64,000 bases of DNA, taken from Roseiarcus sp963833955. GTDB lineage: Bacteria > Pseudomonadota > Alphaproteobacteria > Rhizobiales > Beijerinckiaceae. The DNA lies in assembly GCA_963833955.1 (NCBI GenBank), contig CAWHZY010000021.1, forward strand, positions 62,001-126,000. The letters are read 5' to 3'. The notes under the pieces are model-generated. The model saw nothing but the letters and a program-made list of their open reading frames with translations, did not search any database and had not been told where the DNA came from. Shown here piece after piece: positions 1 through 7,817 of the stretch; positions within the stretch are counted from its first letter, which is position 1, and each line of letters opens with the position of its first letter. The position numbers were made by a program, and so were the translations under genes.

Positions 1-134
1 ACGTCGACGCCGGCAACGCGGTCAGCTTCACACGCTGAGGCCAAGCGCTCGTCTGCGCTCCTGGCGGAAGAACGATGAGTTAAGTCCGCGCTCCAACCTG
101 TGCGGCGCGCGGACTTAAGCCGTGTGGACGCCAG
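1..134. other. Unassigned left edge of window
   Basis: No complete gene can be defined here. One forward frame (2-38) ends with a short VDAGNAVSFTR-like tail and another (1-78) is also open from the edge, so the 3' end of a plus-strand gene may be present, but neither is long enough to name. The hairpin at 80-118 lies just beyond and would suit the end of such a gene. Confidence 0.3.
80..118. terminator. Perfect 12-bp stem hairpin, candidate bidirectional terminator
   Basis: TTAAGTCCGCGC (80-91) is followed after a 15-nt loop by its exact complement GCGCGGACTTAA (107-118). It sits between the left edge and the 3' end of the minus-strand gene ending at 135, which is where a shared terminator would be expected. 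There is no clear T-run on the plus side, so a terminator role is inferred from position and stem quality. Confidence 0.45.
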
Positions 135-572
135 CTATTCCGCTGGCGTGGCCGACGGAAGCGCGTCGGCGGGGATCGTGACCGGGTCTGCCTGCCGGCG
201 GAAGCGCCGCCAAGCCATGCGGATGTCGCGGAACAACCTCATCCAGGCGTTCGGTTCGGCGAAGTGCGACGCGAACTCCCGGTTCGTCTCCAGAGGCAGC
301 CAGTAATCCTGCCTCCAGACCTTGAACATCGAATGCAGTTCGTCCGCCTGCTCGGGTTTGATGGCGAGAGTCGCACAGCCACAAAGTGCGTCGATCGTCA
401 CGCGTCCTTTCCGGTCGAACTGGAAGCGATGGCGGCTCGGAGCATGGTTGAGCCAGCCGTGAGCGTATTCGAAATCGGCGGGCTGAAACCGAAGCGCGGA
501 GATCATCGGCGCGACGTCCAGATGGCGAAGCGACTGACCCGGCGCCAGTGTGTATTCCATGTTTGGCATCAT
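135..572 (-). CDS. Hypothetical protein, about 145 aa
   Basis: I do not recognise this family. The protein is soluble-looking, rich in Trp, Arg and His, with no signal peptide or transmembrane segment, a Cys pair (CGC) near residue 48 and a basic WRRFRRQ stretch near the C-terminus. The reading frame opens at a TTG at 587, but the ATG-ATG pair at 572/569 is preceded by AGGGAGA at a normal distance and is the better start. Codon use looks like its neighbours, which supports a real gene. It stands alone between the hairpin at 80-118 and a long upstream gap. Confidence 0.6.
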   Translation of the reverse strand: MMPNMEYTLAPGQSLRHLDVAPMISALRFQPADFEYAHGWLNHAPSRHRFQFDRKGRVTIDALCGCATLAIKPEQADELHSMFKVWRQDYWLPLETNREFASHFAEPNAWMRLFRDIRMAWRRFRRQADPVTIPADALPSATPAE

Positions 573-901
573 AGTCTCCCTAACCAAGGAGCCCCGTAGC
601 CCTCAACGTTTTCGGCGAGCAGCGCGTTTCCGCGCCGCATGCCGGCATGGACGCATTTTTCTCTTGGACGCGAACCGCAGCAATGCGTGATGCGAAGCAC
701 GGCAAGGACGGCGCGCGCTGGTTACGCTATGCTCAGACTAACGCCGTTTGACGCCGGGCTGCAATCGTTTCCTTGGCAGCCCAACTGTCCCGCCAATCAC
801 AAATTGGCGCGCGGCGATCTGGCGTGTCGGCAAGCTTTGCGGCGTTGTGATCAGGCCGGCCCGATCGAGGCGGCCCGATGGCCCCAGCACACTTGAAATC
901 C
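573..901. other. Intergenic region without a recognisable gene
   Basis: Divergent spacer between the minus-strand hypothetical gene and the plus-strand MarR-GNAT gene. Short open frames exist but lack ribosome binding sites and show no family resemblance. The only clear signals are the dyads at its right end, annotated separately. Confidence 0.5.
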
Positions 902-923
902 AGATATATCTGACTAGAGTCAG
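902..923. promoter_or_regulatory. Double palindrome, probable MarR-type operator
   Basis: AGATATATCT (902-911) is a perfect 10-bp palindrome and CTGACTAGAGTCAG (910-923) is a perfect 6-bp dyad around AG; they overlap by two bases and end four bases before the ATG at 927. MarR-family dimers usually bind such 16-20 bp inverted repeats overlapping their own promoter, so autoregulation of the downstream gene is the simple reading. The placement also covers the ribosome binding zone. Confidence 0.55.
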
Positions 924-926
924 AGA

Positions 927-1808
927 ATGGACGAGAGCCAGCTGCAGAGCGTTCGCCGCTTCAATCGGCTTGTGACTCAGCGCGTCGGCGCGCTCGAAGT
1001 CGATTACCTGCGGCGGGGCCGCCCTTTGGCGGAGGCGCGGCTCCTTTTCGAGATCGGCGCCGATGGGGCCGACGTCCGGGCGCTCCGCAGCAAGCTTGGG
1101 CTTGATTCGGGCTATCTCAGCCGTCTGCTGCAGTCCCTGAGCGCGCAAGAATTGATCGCGATCGCGAAGGGAGAAGAGGATGGTCGCCGCCGCCGCGTGA
1201 GCCTGACCCGCAAAGGGAGCGCCGAGCGTGCGGCCTATGAGAGGCTCTCGGACAATCTCGCGGAATCGATGCTGGACCCCCTCGACAGCTCTCAGCAGAA
1301 CCGTTTGCTGGCGGCGATGGGCGAAGTTGAGCGACTGATCCGAGCCGCCTCGGTCAAGGTTGCTGCCGAAGCTCCGGACACCGCCGACGCGCGCCTCTGC
1401 CTCAGCACATACTTCAGCGAGCTCGCGGCGCGTTTCGAGACCGGCTTTGACGCCGGCGCAGATGATTCCGCGCGCGTCGAGGACATGGCGCCTCCGTCCG
1501 GTCTTTTTGTGATCGCGCGGCTCGATGGCGACGCGGTCGGATGTGGCGGGTTCAAACGCGTCGATAAGGCGACGGGAGAAATCAAGCGGGTCTGGACCGC
1601 CCCGTCCGCCCGGGGATTAGGCGTTGCGCGGCGGATGTTGCGGGCGCTCGAAGCCGCCGCCCGCGAAGCGGGCGTGAAGACGCTGCGCCTCGACACCAAC
1701 CGGGCGCTGACCGAAGCGCACGCGCTTTACCGGAGCGAAGGTTATCGGGAAATCGCCCGGTTCAACGACAATTCCTACGCCCATCATTGGTTCGAGAAGC
1801 GGCTCTAG
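927..1808 (+). CDS. MarR-family regulator fused to GNAT acetyltransferase
   Basis: A 293-residue two-domain protein. Residues 1-140 form a MarR winged helix, with the recognition helix around DSGYLSRLLQS (60-70) and a wing with GRRRRVSLTRKG (86-97). Residues 150-293 form a GNAT domain with the acetyl-CoA pyrophosphate loop SARGLGVARRM (228-238) and the terminal EGYREIARFNDN region. Such MarR-GNAT fusions are a known architecture; the acetylated substrate is generally unknown. The gene stands alone, convergent with the FUSC gene downstream, and carries a palindromic element immediately ahead of its start, consistent with self-repression relieved by a small ligand. Confidence 0.9.
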   Translation: MDESQLQSVRRFNRLVTQRVGALEVDYLRRGRPLAEARLLFEIGADGADVRALRSKLGLDSGYLSRLLQSLSAQELIAIAKGEEDGRRRRVSLTRKGSAERAAYERLSDNLAESMLDPLDSSQQNRLLAAMGEVERLIRAASVKVAAEAPDTADARLCLSTYFSELAARFETGFDAGADDSARVEDMAPPSGLFVIARLDGDAVGCGGFKRVDKATGEIKRVWTAPSARGLGVARRMLRALEAAAREAGVKTLRLDTNRALTEAHALYRSEGYREIARFNDNSYAHHWFEKRL

Positions 1809-1838
1809 GCCTTCGGTCACGCCGCCAATCGTCGGAGC

Positions 1839-3893
1839 CTAGAGGGCCTCGCTCTTCGCCGCACGTTCGTATTTCCGTGCGGCGGTCGTCACGGCGATGG
1901 CGGCGGCGGCAACCGGTCCGTCCGGGGGGACGCCGCCAATCCAGGCTGCATTGGGCGAGCCGGCAAGGAGCGCCTGAAGCCCGTTGCTGATCGCGAGGTC
2001 AGGCAAAGGAGCGCCGGTTTGCGTCGCGAGACGAGCGGCCGAAAGTTGGGCCACAAGGCTGTAGGCCCTGATCAGAAGCTCCGCCATCTCATCGAGACCC
2101 TTGCGCGCCGTCATCGGCTCGATGGCCATCCGGCCCGCGGAATCGGAGAGAGCGGCCATGGCCTCGAGCACGTTCTTTCGCGCGAGCCGGTAGTCATGTT
2201 CGCTAACGTCGCTCCTCAGTGCGGCGAGAGCGAAGGCGGCAAGCTGGGCCTGAAGGCGGTTCGCCAATTGGGGCGCCTCGAGGAATTCCCAGCGCGGCCA
2301 GAAGTAATTGAAGAGATGCGCGATCGCCGCGCCGATCAGCGTATCGGCCAGCCGCACCAGGATGGGCGCCGAGACCGACGGCTGGACCAGATGCAACGAC
2401 ACCAGCGCCATCACCGACGCTCCGGTCGAAGAAATGCGGTAGTTGAGCCGGGCGAAACTATGCACGATAGTGACCGCGAAACCTTGAACGGCGACGAGCG
2501 CGCCAGCTGGCAAATAGGCGACGGAGCCAGCCGCCAGCACGCACCCGACGAGCGTGCCGATGACTCGGTCGTCGCGCCGCTGACGCGTCATTCCGTATCC
2601 CGCGCGGATCACGACCGCGATGGTGAGGAGAACCCAGTTGCCATGCCGCTCGTCGCCAAGCGATTGCGCCACGAGCGCGCCCGCCATCATCGCCAGCGAC
2701 AGGCGAGTCGCAAATCGCAGCACCGGCGAATCGGGTTTGAGATGGGGCGCAAGCGCGCTCGGTCCGTAGTTCCGCTTCGGGATGAATGCGGCAAGATCAA
2801 CGTCGCCGATCGCAGCCTTCGCCGTCCCGTCGTTTGACAGCGACCGTTCGAGGCGTCGGATCTGACCGAGAGACCGAACGAGCCGCCACGCCGCGGCGTC
2901 GAGCGCTTCGCGCGCCTTTGCATCCATTGCATCCGCTTCAACTCGCGCAACTTCGTTCCTGAGCGCGTCGATCGCAAGCTGATGGTCAGGCGGCAATGTG
3001 GGGCGGCCGGTGGTCAGAAGCTCCAGGCTCAAGTGCTGAAGATCATGCGCTCCGATCCGCAAAGCCTCGCCAATCCGCGCCAGCACCGCCGCCGCTCCGG
3101 GCGTCTCTCGGATAAGTTCGACATCGCATTGCGCGGCGACGAGAGCGTCGAGCGCGTCAAGCAAGATGCCGATCGAGGCCGCGAGCCGCATCCGCTCTCC
3201 CGCCCGGCCGGATCGCTCGAGCAAAAGCGAGCGCGCCGATTGCAACTGCTCGGACAGCGCCGACTGCTGGCGGATCGTCGCGCCATAAGCCGCCGCCAAA
3301 TCCTGGTCGGGATCGAAGATGCCGGCGACCGCGCGCAAGTAGATGGAGAACTCGCGGATCGTTTCGCTCGCAACCATACGGCGAGCGCTGGCGTCGGTGA
3401 AAATCGTCGCCACGAGCGCAATGACGATATAGGCGACGCCGCCGCCCGCGAGCAGCAACTCTGTCCGAACCGCGGCCGGATAAGATTCGCGAGGGAATCC
3501 CAGAATGAAGACCATCGGGATGACCACCTGCATCCCCACGGCCACCGCCCATCGCCCGAGCCCGGTGACCAGACCGCCAACGAAGCTGATGATTCCGATC
3601 ATGATGAGCGCGGTAAGCGGCCAGGGCAGCGCGACCTGGATCGCGATTGTCGAGAGCATCGCCAGCGCGAAGCCGAACACGAGCGTCCGCGCTTTCTCGC
3701 GCCAGGGCGCCGGAAGATCGGAAATGCTGGCCGATATGGCGCCCAGCGTCGCCGGCTGGCCCGCCGTGAAGCCGAACATCTTCGCAGCGACCAGCGCGAC
3801 CACGACCACGCCGGCGCCGACGCTTACGCCATTGATGATGTGCTGACCGACAAGAAGCCGCAGGAGATTGGGAGGACGCGGCCAGCGAAACAT
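1839..3893 (-). CDS. FUSC-family (fusaric acid resistance-like) inner-membrane transporter
   Basis: A 684-residue membrane protein with two hydrophobic blocks: roughly residues 10-170 and 390-530, each holding about five to six transmembrane helices, separated by a long soluble helical region (170-380) and followed by a soluble C-terminal part. This duplicated layout is that of the FUSC/YccS and aromatic acid exporter group. These proteins are thought to export weak organic or aromatic acids, usually with a periplasmic adaptor; none is encoded nearby. Its start lies only 16 bp after the fdsD stop on the same strand, so it looks like the last gene of the formate dehydrogenase operon. A role in moving formate or another acid is speculation from that placement. 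Confidence 0.85.
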   Translation of the reverse strand: MFRWPRPPNLLRLLVGQHIINGVSVGAGVVVVALVAAKMFGFTAGQPATLGAISASISDLPAPWREKARTLVFGFALAMLSTIAIQVALPWPLTALIMIGIISFVGGLVTGLGRWAVAVGMQVVIPMVFILGFPRESYPAAVRTELLLAGGGVAYIVIALVATIFTDASARRMVASETIREFSIYLRAVAGIFDPDQDLAAAYGATIRQQSALSEQLQSARSLLLERSGRAGERMRLAASIGILLDALDALVAAQCDVELIRETPGAAAVLARIGEALRIGAHDLQHLSLELLTTGRPTLPPDHQLAIDALRNEVARVEADAMDAKAREALDAAAWRLVRSLGQIRRLERSLSNDGTAKAAIGDVDLAAFIPKRNYGPSALAPHLKPDSPVLRFATRLSLAMMAGALVAQSLGDERHGNWVLLTIAVVIRAGYGMTRQRRDDRVIGTLVGCVLAAGSVAYLPAGALVAVQGFAVTIVHSFARLNYRISSTGASVMALVSLHLVQPSVSAPILVRLADTLIGAAIAHLFNYFWPRWEFLEAPQLANRLQAQLAAFALAALRSDVSEHDYRLARKNVLEAMAALSDSAGRMAIEPMTARKGLDEMAELLIRAYSLVAQLSAARLATQTGAPLPDLAISNGLQALLAGSPNAAWIGGVPPDGPVAAAAIAVTTAARKYERAAKSEAL

Positions 3894-3909
3894 GATCCCG
3901 ACAGAGTTC

Positions 3910-4143
3910 TTATGCGGGCGCTGCGGTCTCTTTCAGCGACTGGACCGCGCGCGACGCGACCGCATTGAGGCCGGGATGGCCTTCATCGGCGAAAGCGATG
4001 ATCTCGCAAATCATCTTTGGCGTCCAGTATAGGCGCAAATGCGAGGCCGCGCCCGCGGTCGCTTCCTGCTCGGGCATGGAGGCGTAGAAATCGCCAATCT
4101 GATTGGCCATGCGCACAAGTCTGTCGAGCTTGCCGGTGGTCAA
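3910..4143 (-). CDS. fdsD: NAD-dependent formate dehydrogenase delta subunit
   Basis: A small protein of about 77 residues with the FdsD pattern: KLVRMANQIGDFY-like N-terminus (here LDRLVRMANQIGDFYAS), then HLRLYWTPKMICEII. FdsD is an accessory or small subunit of the soluble molybdenum-containing formate dehydrogenase. The open frame extends to 4188, but the TTG at 4143 overlaps the stop codon of fdhD (TTGA), giving the usual coupled start and matching the family length. Order and strand complete the canonical fdsGBACD set. Confidence 0.85.
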   Translation of the reverse strand: MTTGKLDRLVRMANQIGDFYASMPEQEATAGAASHLRLYWTPKMICEIIAFADEGHPGLNAVASRAVQSLKETAAPA

Positions 4144-4973
4144 GCCGCCAATCCTCCGCTCGCTTCGTCTTTCCCGTCGTCGAAGCACAGCGCCTGATCG
4201 CGGCGCGCGACAGCAATCAGGCGAACGCCGAAACGCCGAGCGCGCTCAAGCGCCAGCGACGTCGGCGCCGACACCGAAACCAGTGTGCCAGCGCCAAAAA
4301 TCGCCGCCTTGGCGACCATTTCGAACGAGCAGCGGCTGGTGATGATAAAGAAGCCGCTGTCCGGCGCCACGCCGGCGCGGGCGAGCGCCCCGATCGTCTT
4401 GTCGAGCGCATTGTGCCGGCCGACATCCTCGCGAACCAGGACGATCGCCCCATCCCGTCCGCACCAGGCCGCGGCGTGGACAGCGCGCGTCGCCTGATTG
4501 AGGGGCTGCTGCGCCTCGAGTTCGCTAAGGGCCGCACGGATCGCCTCAGGCGCGATCGGGGCCTGCGATTGGAGCGGCGGACGGGGCGAGGGCATCTGGG
4601 AAAAATCCTCGATCCCGCACAGGCCGCAGCCCGTGCGGCCGCTCATCGCCCGGCCACGCGCCAGATGCGCCTGCAATCGCTCGCCGGAAATCGCGATCTT
4701 GAGCTTCCAGCCATCCTCGACCTGTTCGATCTCGACGGCCCGAATATCGCTGACGGTATCGGCGATCTGTTCCGTCAGCGCGAATCCATAGGCGAAATCT
4801 TCCAAATCACTCGGGGTCGCCATCATGACCGCGAAGGGGGCGGCGCCTATGACGATCTGGACCGGCGCTTCGACCGCGACCGCTCTTGTAAGTTCCGGGC
4901 CATTCGCGCCGGAATCATAGGAAAAGGCCCGGACTGGAACGTCGATCGAACCCGGGCCCTCACTCGGCCGCAT
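4140..4973 (-). CDS. fdhD: FdhD sulfurtransferase for formate dehydrogenase maturation
   Basis: A 277-residue FdhD (FdsC) protein. FdhD receives sulfur from IscS-type desulfurase and passes it to the bis-MGD molybdenum cofactor before insertion into the formate dehydrogenase catalytic subunit. The catalytic loop GCGLCG (residues 115-120, Cys116 and Cys119) is intact, as are the DLEDFAYGFALTEQI segment and the DVGRHNALDK motif characteristic of the family. It overlaps the end of fdsA by 14 bp and the start of fdsD by 4 bp, implying tight co-translation. Confidence 0.95.
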   Translation of the reverse strand: MRPSEGPGSIDVPVRAFSYDSGANGPELTRAVAVEAPVQIVIGAAPFAVMMATPSDLEDFAYGFALTEQIADTVSDIRAVEIEQVEDGWKLKIAISGERLQAHLARGRAMSGRTGCGLCGIEDFSQMPSPRPPLQSQAPIAPEAIRAALSELEAQQPLNQATRAVHAAAWCGRDGAIVLVREDVGRHNALDKTIGALARAGVAPDSGFFIITSRCSFEMVAKAAIFGAGTLVSVSAPTSLALERARRFGVRLIAVARRDQALCFDDGKDEASGGLAA

Positions 4974-7806
4974 CGGCCAAGGCTTTCTCGGTCCGGCGCA
5001 ACGACACCCCTTCTTCCCGATCGCGCAATTGCCAGTCGGAGAAATGGTTGGTGCGCCGCACCTGCACGGCCGTCACCTTATATTCGGGGCAATTGGTCGC
5101 CCAATCCGAGTAGTCGGTTGTGACCACATTCGCGCCGGTTTCCGCATGGTGGAAGGTTGTGTAGACGACGCCGGGCTGCACGCGCTCGGTTATCTTCGCG
5201 TGCAGCGAGATCTCGCCGGTGCGGCTCTTCAGCGCCACGAGATCCCCGTCGCGCACGCCGCGTTGCTCGGCGTCGAAAGGATGAATCTCGAGCACGTCCT
5301 CACTATGCCAGACGGCGCTCGCGGTGCGTCGCGTCTGGGCGCCGACATTGTATTGCGACAAGATTCGACCCGTCGTCAGCAGAAGCGGGAAGCGCGGTCC
5401 GACCCGCTCCTCGGTGGCGACGAATTCGGTCAGCATGAACTGGCCCTTGCCGCGCACGAAGTGGTCGACATGCATGACCGGCGTGCCGGTCGGCGCCGCA
5501 TCGTTGCATGGCCACTGGATCGAGCCGAGTTCATCAAGCCTGGCATAGGACACGCCCTTGAAAGTCGGCGTCGTGGCGGCGACCTCGTCCATGATCTCGC
5601 TCGGATGGGTGTAGCTCATGGGCACGCCGATCGCGTTGGCGAGCGCCATCGTCGTTTCCCAGTCGGCCATTCCGGCAAGCGGAGGAATCGCCTGGCGCAC
5701 GCGATTGATGCGGCGCTCGGCGTTGGTGAACGTCCCGTCCTTCTCGAGGAACGAGGCGCCGGGCAGGAACACATGCGCATAGCGCGCCGTCTCGTTGAGG
5801 AAGAGATCCTGCACGACCACGCATTCCATCGCCCTGAGACCCGATGTGATGTGCTTGGTGTCGGGGTCGGACTGGGCGATGTCCTCGCCCTGCACGTAAA
5901 GCCATTTGAACGAGCCGTCGATCGCCTCATCGATCATGTTGGGAATGCGCAGGCCCGGCTCGTTGCTGAGCGGCACGCCCCACAGGCGCTCGAATGTCTC
6001 GCGCACGGCGTCGGTGGACACGTGGCGATAGCCGGAAAACTCGTGCGGGAACGAGCCCATGTCGCACGAGCCCTGCACATTGTTCTGGCCCCGCAGCGGA
6101 TTCACGCCAACCCCTTCGCGGCCGATATTTCCGGTCGCCATCGCAAGGTTGGCGATCGCCATGACCGAGGTCGAGCCCTGGCTGTGCTCGGTGACGCCAA
6201 GCCCATAGTAAATCGCGCCGTTGCCGCCCGTGGCGTAAAGACGCGCCGCCGCGCGCAGTTCGCCCGGATCGATGCCGCTCGCCTCCGCCGTCGCCTCGGG
6301 CGAATGACGCGGATCGGCGACGAAGCGGGCCCAGGACTCGAAATTGGCGAGGTCGCAGCGTTCGCGGACGAACGCCTCGTTTATGAGGCCTTCGGTGACG
6401 ATGACATGCGCCAAAGCGTTGAGGACGGCGACGTTGGTTCCGGGCTTCAACGCGAGATGATAGTCGGCCTTGATGTGCGTGCTCTTGACCAGATCGATAC
6501 GGCGGGGATCGATGACAATGAGACGCGCGCCCGCGCGCAGACGCTTCTTGAGGCGAGACCCAAAAACCGGATGCGCATCGGTCGGATTGGCGCCGATGAC
6601 GACGACGACATCCGTCTTGTCTACCGACTTGAAATCCTGCGTGCCCGCCGACGTGCCGAAGGTCTTGGAGAGGCCGAAGCCGGTCGGCGAGTGGCACACG
6701 CGCGCGCAGGTGTCGATGTTGTTGTTGCCGAATCCGGCGCGAACCATCTTCTGCACCAGGAACACTTCCTCGTTGGTGCAGCGCGAGGAGCTGATCGCGC
6801 CAACTGAGTCGCGCCCATACTTCGCCTGGATGCGCTTGAATTCGTTCGCTGCATAGCCGATCGCGTCGTCCCAGGAGACTTCGCGCCACGGATCGTCGAT
6901 CCGCTCTCGGATCATGGGCTTGAGAATGCGATCCTTGTGGGTGGCGTAGCCGTAGGCGAACCGGCCCTTGACGCAAGAATGCCCCTCGTTGGCTTTGCCG
7001 GCCTTGTAGGGGACCATGCGCAGGACTTCGTCGCCCTTGAGCTCCGCTTTGAAGGTGCAACCGACGCCGCAATAGGCGCAGGTCGTGACGACCGTGCGCT
7101 CCGGCGTCCCCTTCTCGATGACCAGCTTCTCGTTGAGCGTCGCGGTGGGGCACGCTTGCACGCAGGCGCCGCAGGACACGCATTCGGAGGACAGGAAATC
7201 GACGCCGCCCGTTCCGACCTTCGAGTCGAATCCGCGGCCGAGAATCGTCAGCGCGAATGTGCCTTGCACCTCTTCGCAGGCGCGCACGCAGCGCGAGCAG
7301 ACGATGCATTTCGAGGATTCAAAGGTGAAATAGGGATTGGAGGCGTCGATCGGGGCTTCCAGATGGTTCGCGCCGGCGTAGCCGTACCGGACGTCGCGCA
7401 GTCCGACGTTCCCCGCCTGGGCCTGCAACTCGCAATCATTGTTGGCGCTGCATGTGAGGCAATCCAGCGGATGGTCGGAAATATAGAGTTCCATCACGCC
7501 CCGGCGCAGGCGCTCCAGGCGCGACGTCTTGGTGCGGACAATCATCCCGGCTTCCGCTGGCGTCGTGCACGAAGCGGGCGTTCCTTTTCGCCCTTCGATT
7601 TCAACCAGGCAGAGGCGGCAAGACCCGAAGGCCTCGACGCTGTCCGTCGCGCAGAGTTTCGGGATCGGATTGTCGATCAGAGCGGCAGCGGCCATCACCG
7701 ACGTCCCCGGAGGGACGCTCACCTGGCGGCCGTCGATGGTCAGCGTGACCGTCGCCTCGCCAGTGCGGATTGGCGTGCCTGTGTCGAGTTCCTGCAACAG
7801 CGCCAT
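4960..7806 (-). CDS. fdsA: NAD-dependent formate dehydrogenase alpha (catalytic) subunit
   Basis: A 948-residue molybdopterin oxidoreductase that oxidises formate to CO2. From the N-terminus: a 2Fe-2S domain (Cys52, 63, 66, 80), a His/Cys-ligated cluster (His112, Cys116, 119, 125), two 4Fe-4S ferredoxin motifs (Cys167/170/173/177 and Cys209/212/215/219), then the catalytic domain with its own 4Fe-4S site (Cys243/246/250/278). The catalytic Cys-His pair is at CARVCHSPT (Cys371-His372), so the metal ligand is cysteine rather than selenocysteine. The open frame extends to 8046, but ATG at 7806 has AGGAGA eight bases upstream and gives the family length. It is separated from fdsB by 11 bp. Confidence 0.97.
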   Translation of the reverse strand: MALLQELDTGTPIRTGEATVTLTIDGRQVSVPPGTSVMAAAALIDNPIPKLCATDSVEAFGSCRLCLVEIEGRKGTPASCTTPAEAGMIVRTKTSRLERLRRGVMELYISDHPLDCLTCSANNDCELQAQAGNVGLRDVRYGYAGANHLEAPIDASNPYFTFESSKCIVCSRCVRACEEVQGTFALTILGRGFDSKVGTGGVDFLSSECVSCGACVQACPTATLNEKLVIEKGTPERTVVTTCAYCGVGCTFKAELKGDEVLRMVPYKAGKANEGHSCVKGRFAYGYATHKDRILKPMIRERIDDPWREVSWDDAIGYAANEFKRIQAKYGRDSVGAISSSRCTNEEVFLVQKMVRAGFGNNNIDTCARVCHSPTGFGLSKTFGTSAGTQDFKSVDKTDVVVVIGANPTDAHPVFGSRLKKRLRAGARLIVIDPRRIDLVKSTHIKADYHLALKPGTNVAVLNALAHVIVTEGLINEAFVRERCDLANFESWARFVADPRHSPEATAEASGIDPGELRAAARLYATGGNGAIYYGLGVTEHSQGSTSVMAIANLAMATGNIGREGVGVNPLRGQNNVQGSCDMGSFPHEFSGYRHVSTDAVRETFERLWGVPLSNEPGLRIPNMIDEAIDGSFKWLYVQGEDIAQSDPDTKHITSGLRAMECVVVQDLFLNETARYAHVFLPGASFLEKDGTFTNAERRINRVRQAIPPLAGMADWETTMALANAIGVPMSYTHPSEIMDEVAATTPTFKGVSYARLDELGSIQWPCNDAAPTGTPVMHVDHFVRGKGQFMLTEFVATEERVGPRFPLLLTTGRILSQYNVGAQTRRTASAVWHSEDVLEIHPFDAEQRGVRDGDLVALKSRTGEISLHAKITERVQPGVVYTTFHHAETGANVVTTDYSDWATNCPEYKVTAVQVRRTNHFSDWQLRDREEGVSLRRTEKALADAAE

Positions 7807-7817
7807 GGGCTCGTCTC

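Noticed and set aside
4960..6807. Long plus-strand frame (592 codons) opposite fdsA
   Set aside because: A typical antisense shadow in GC-rich DNA; no domains, and the opposite strand carries all cofactor motifs.
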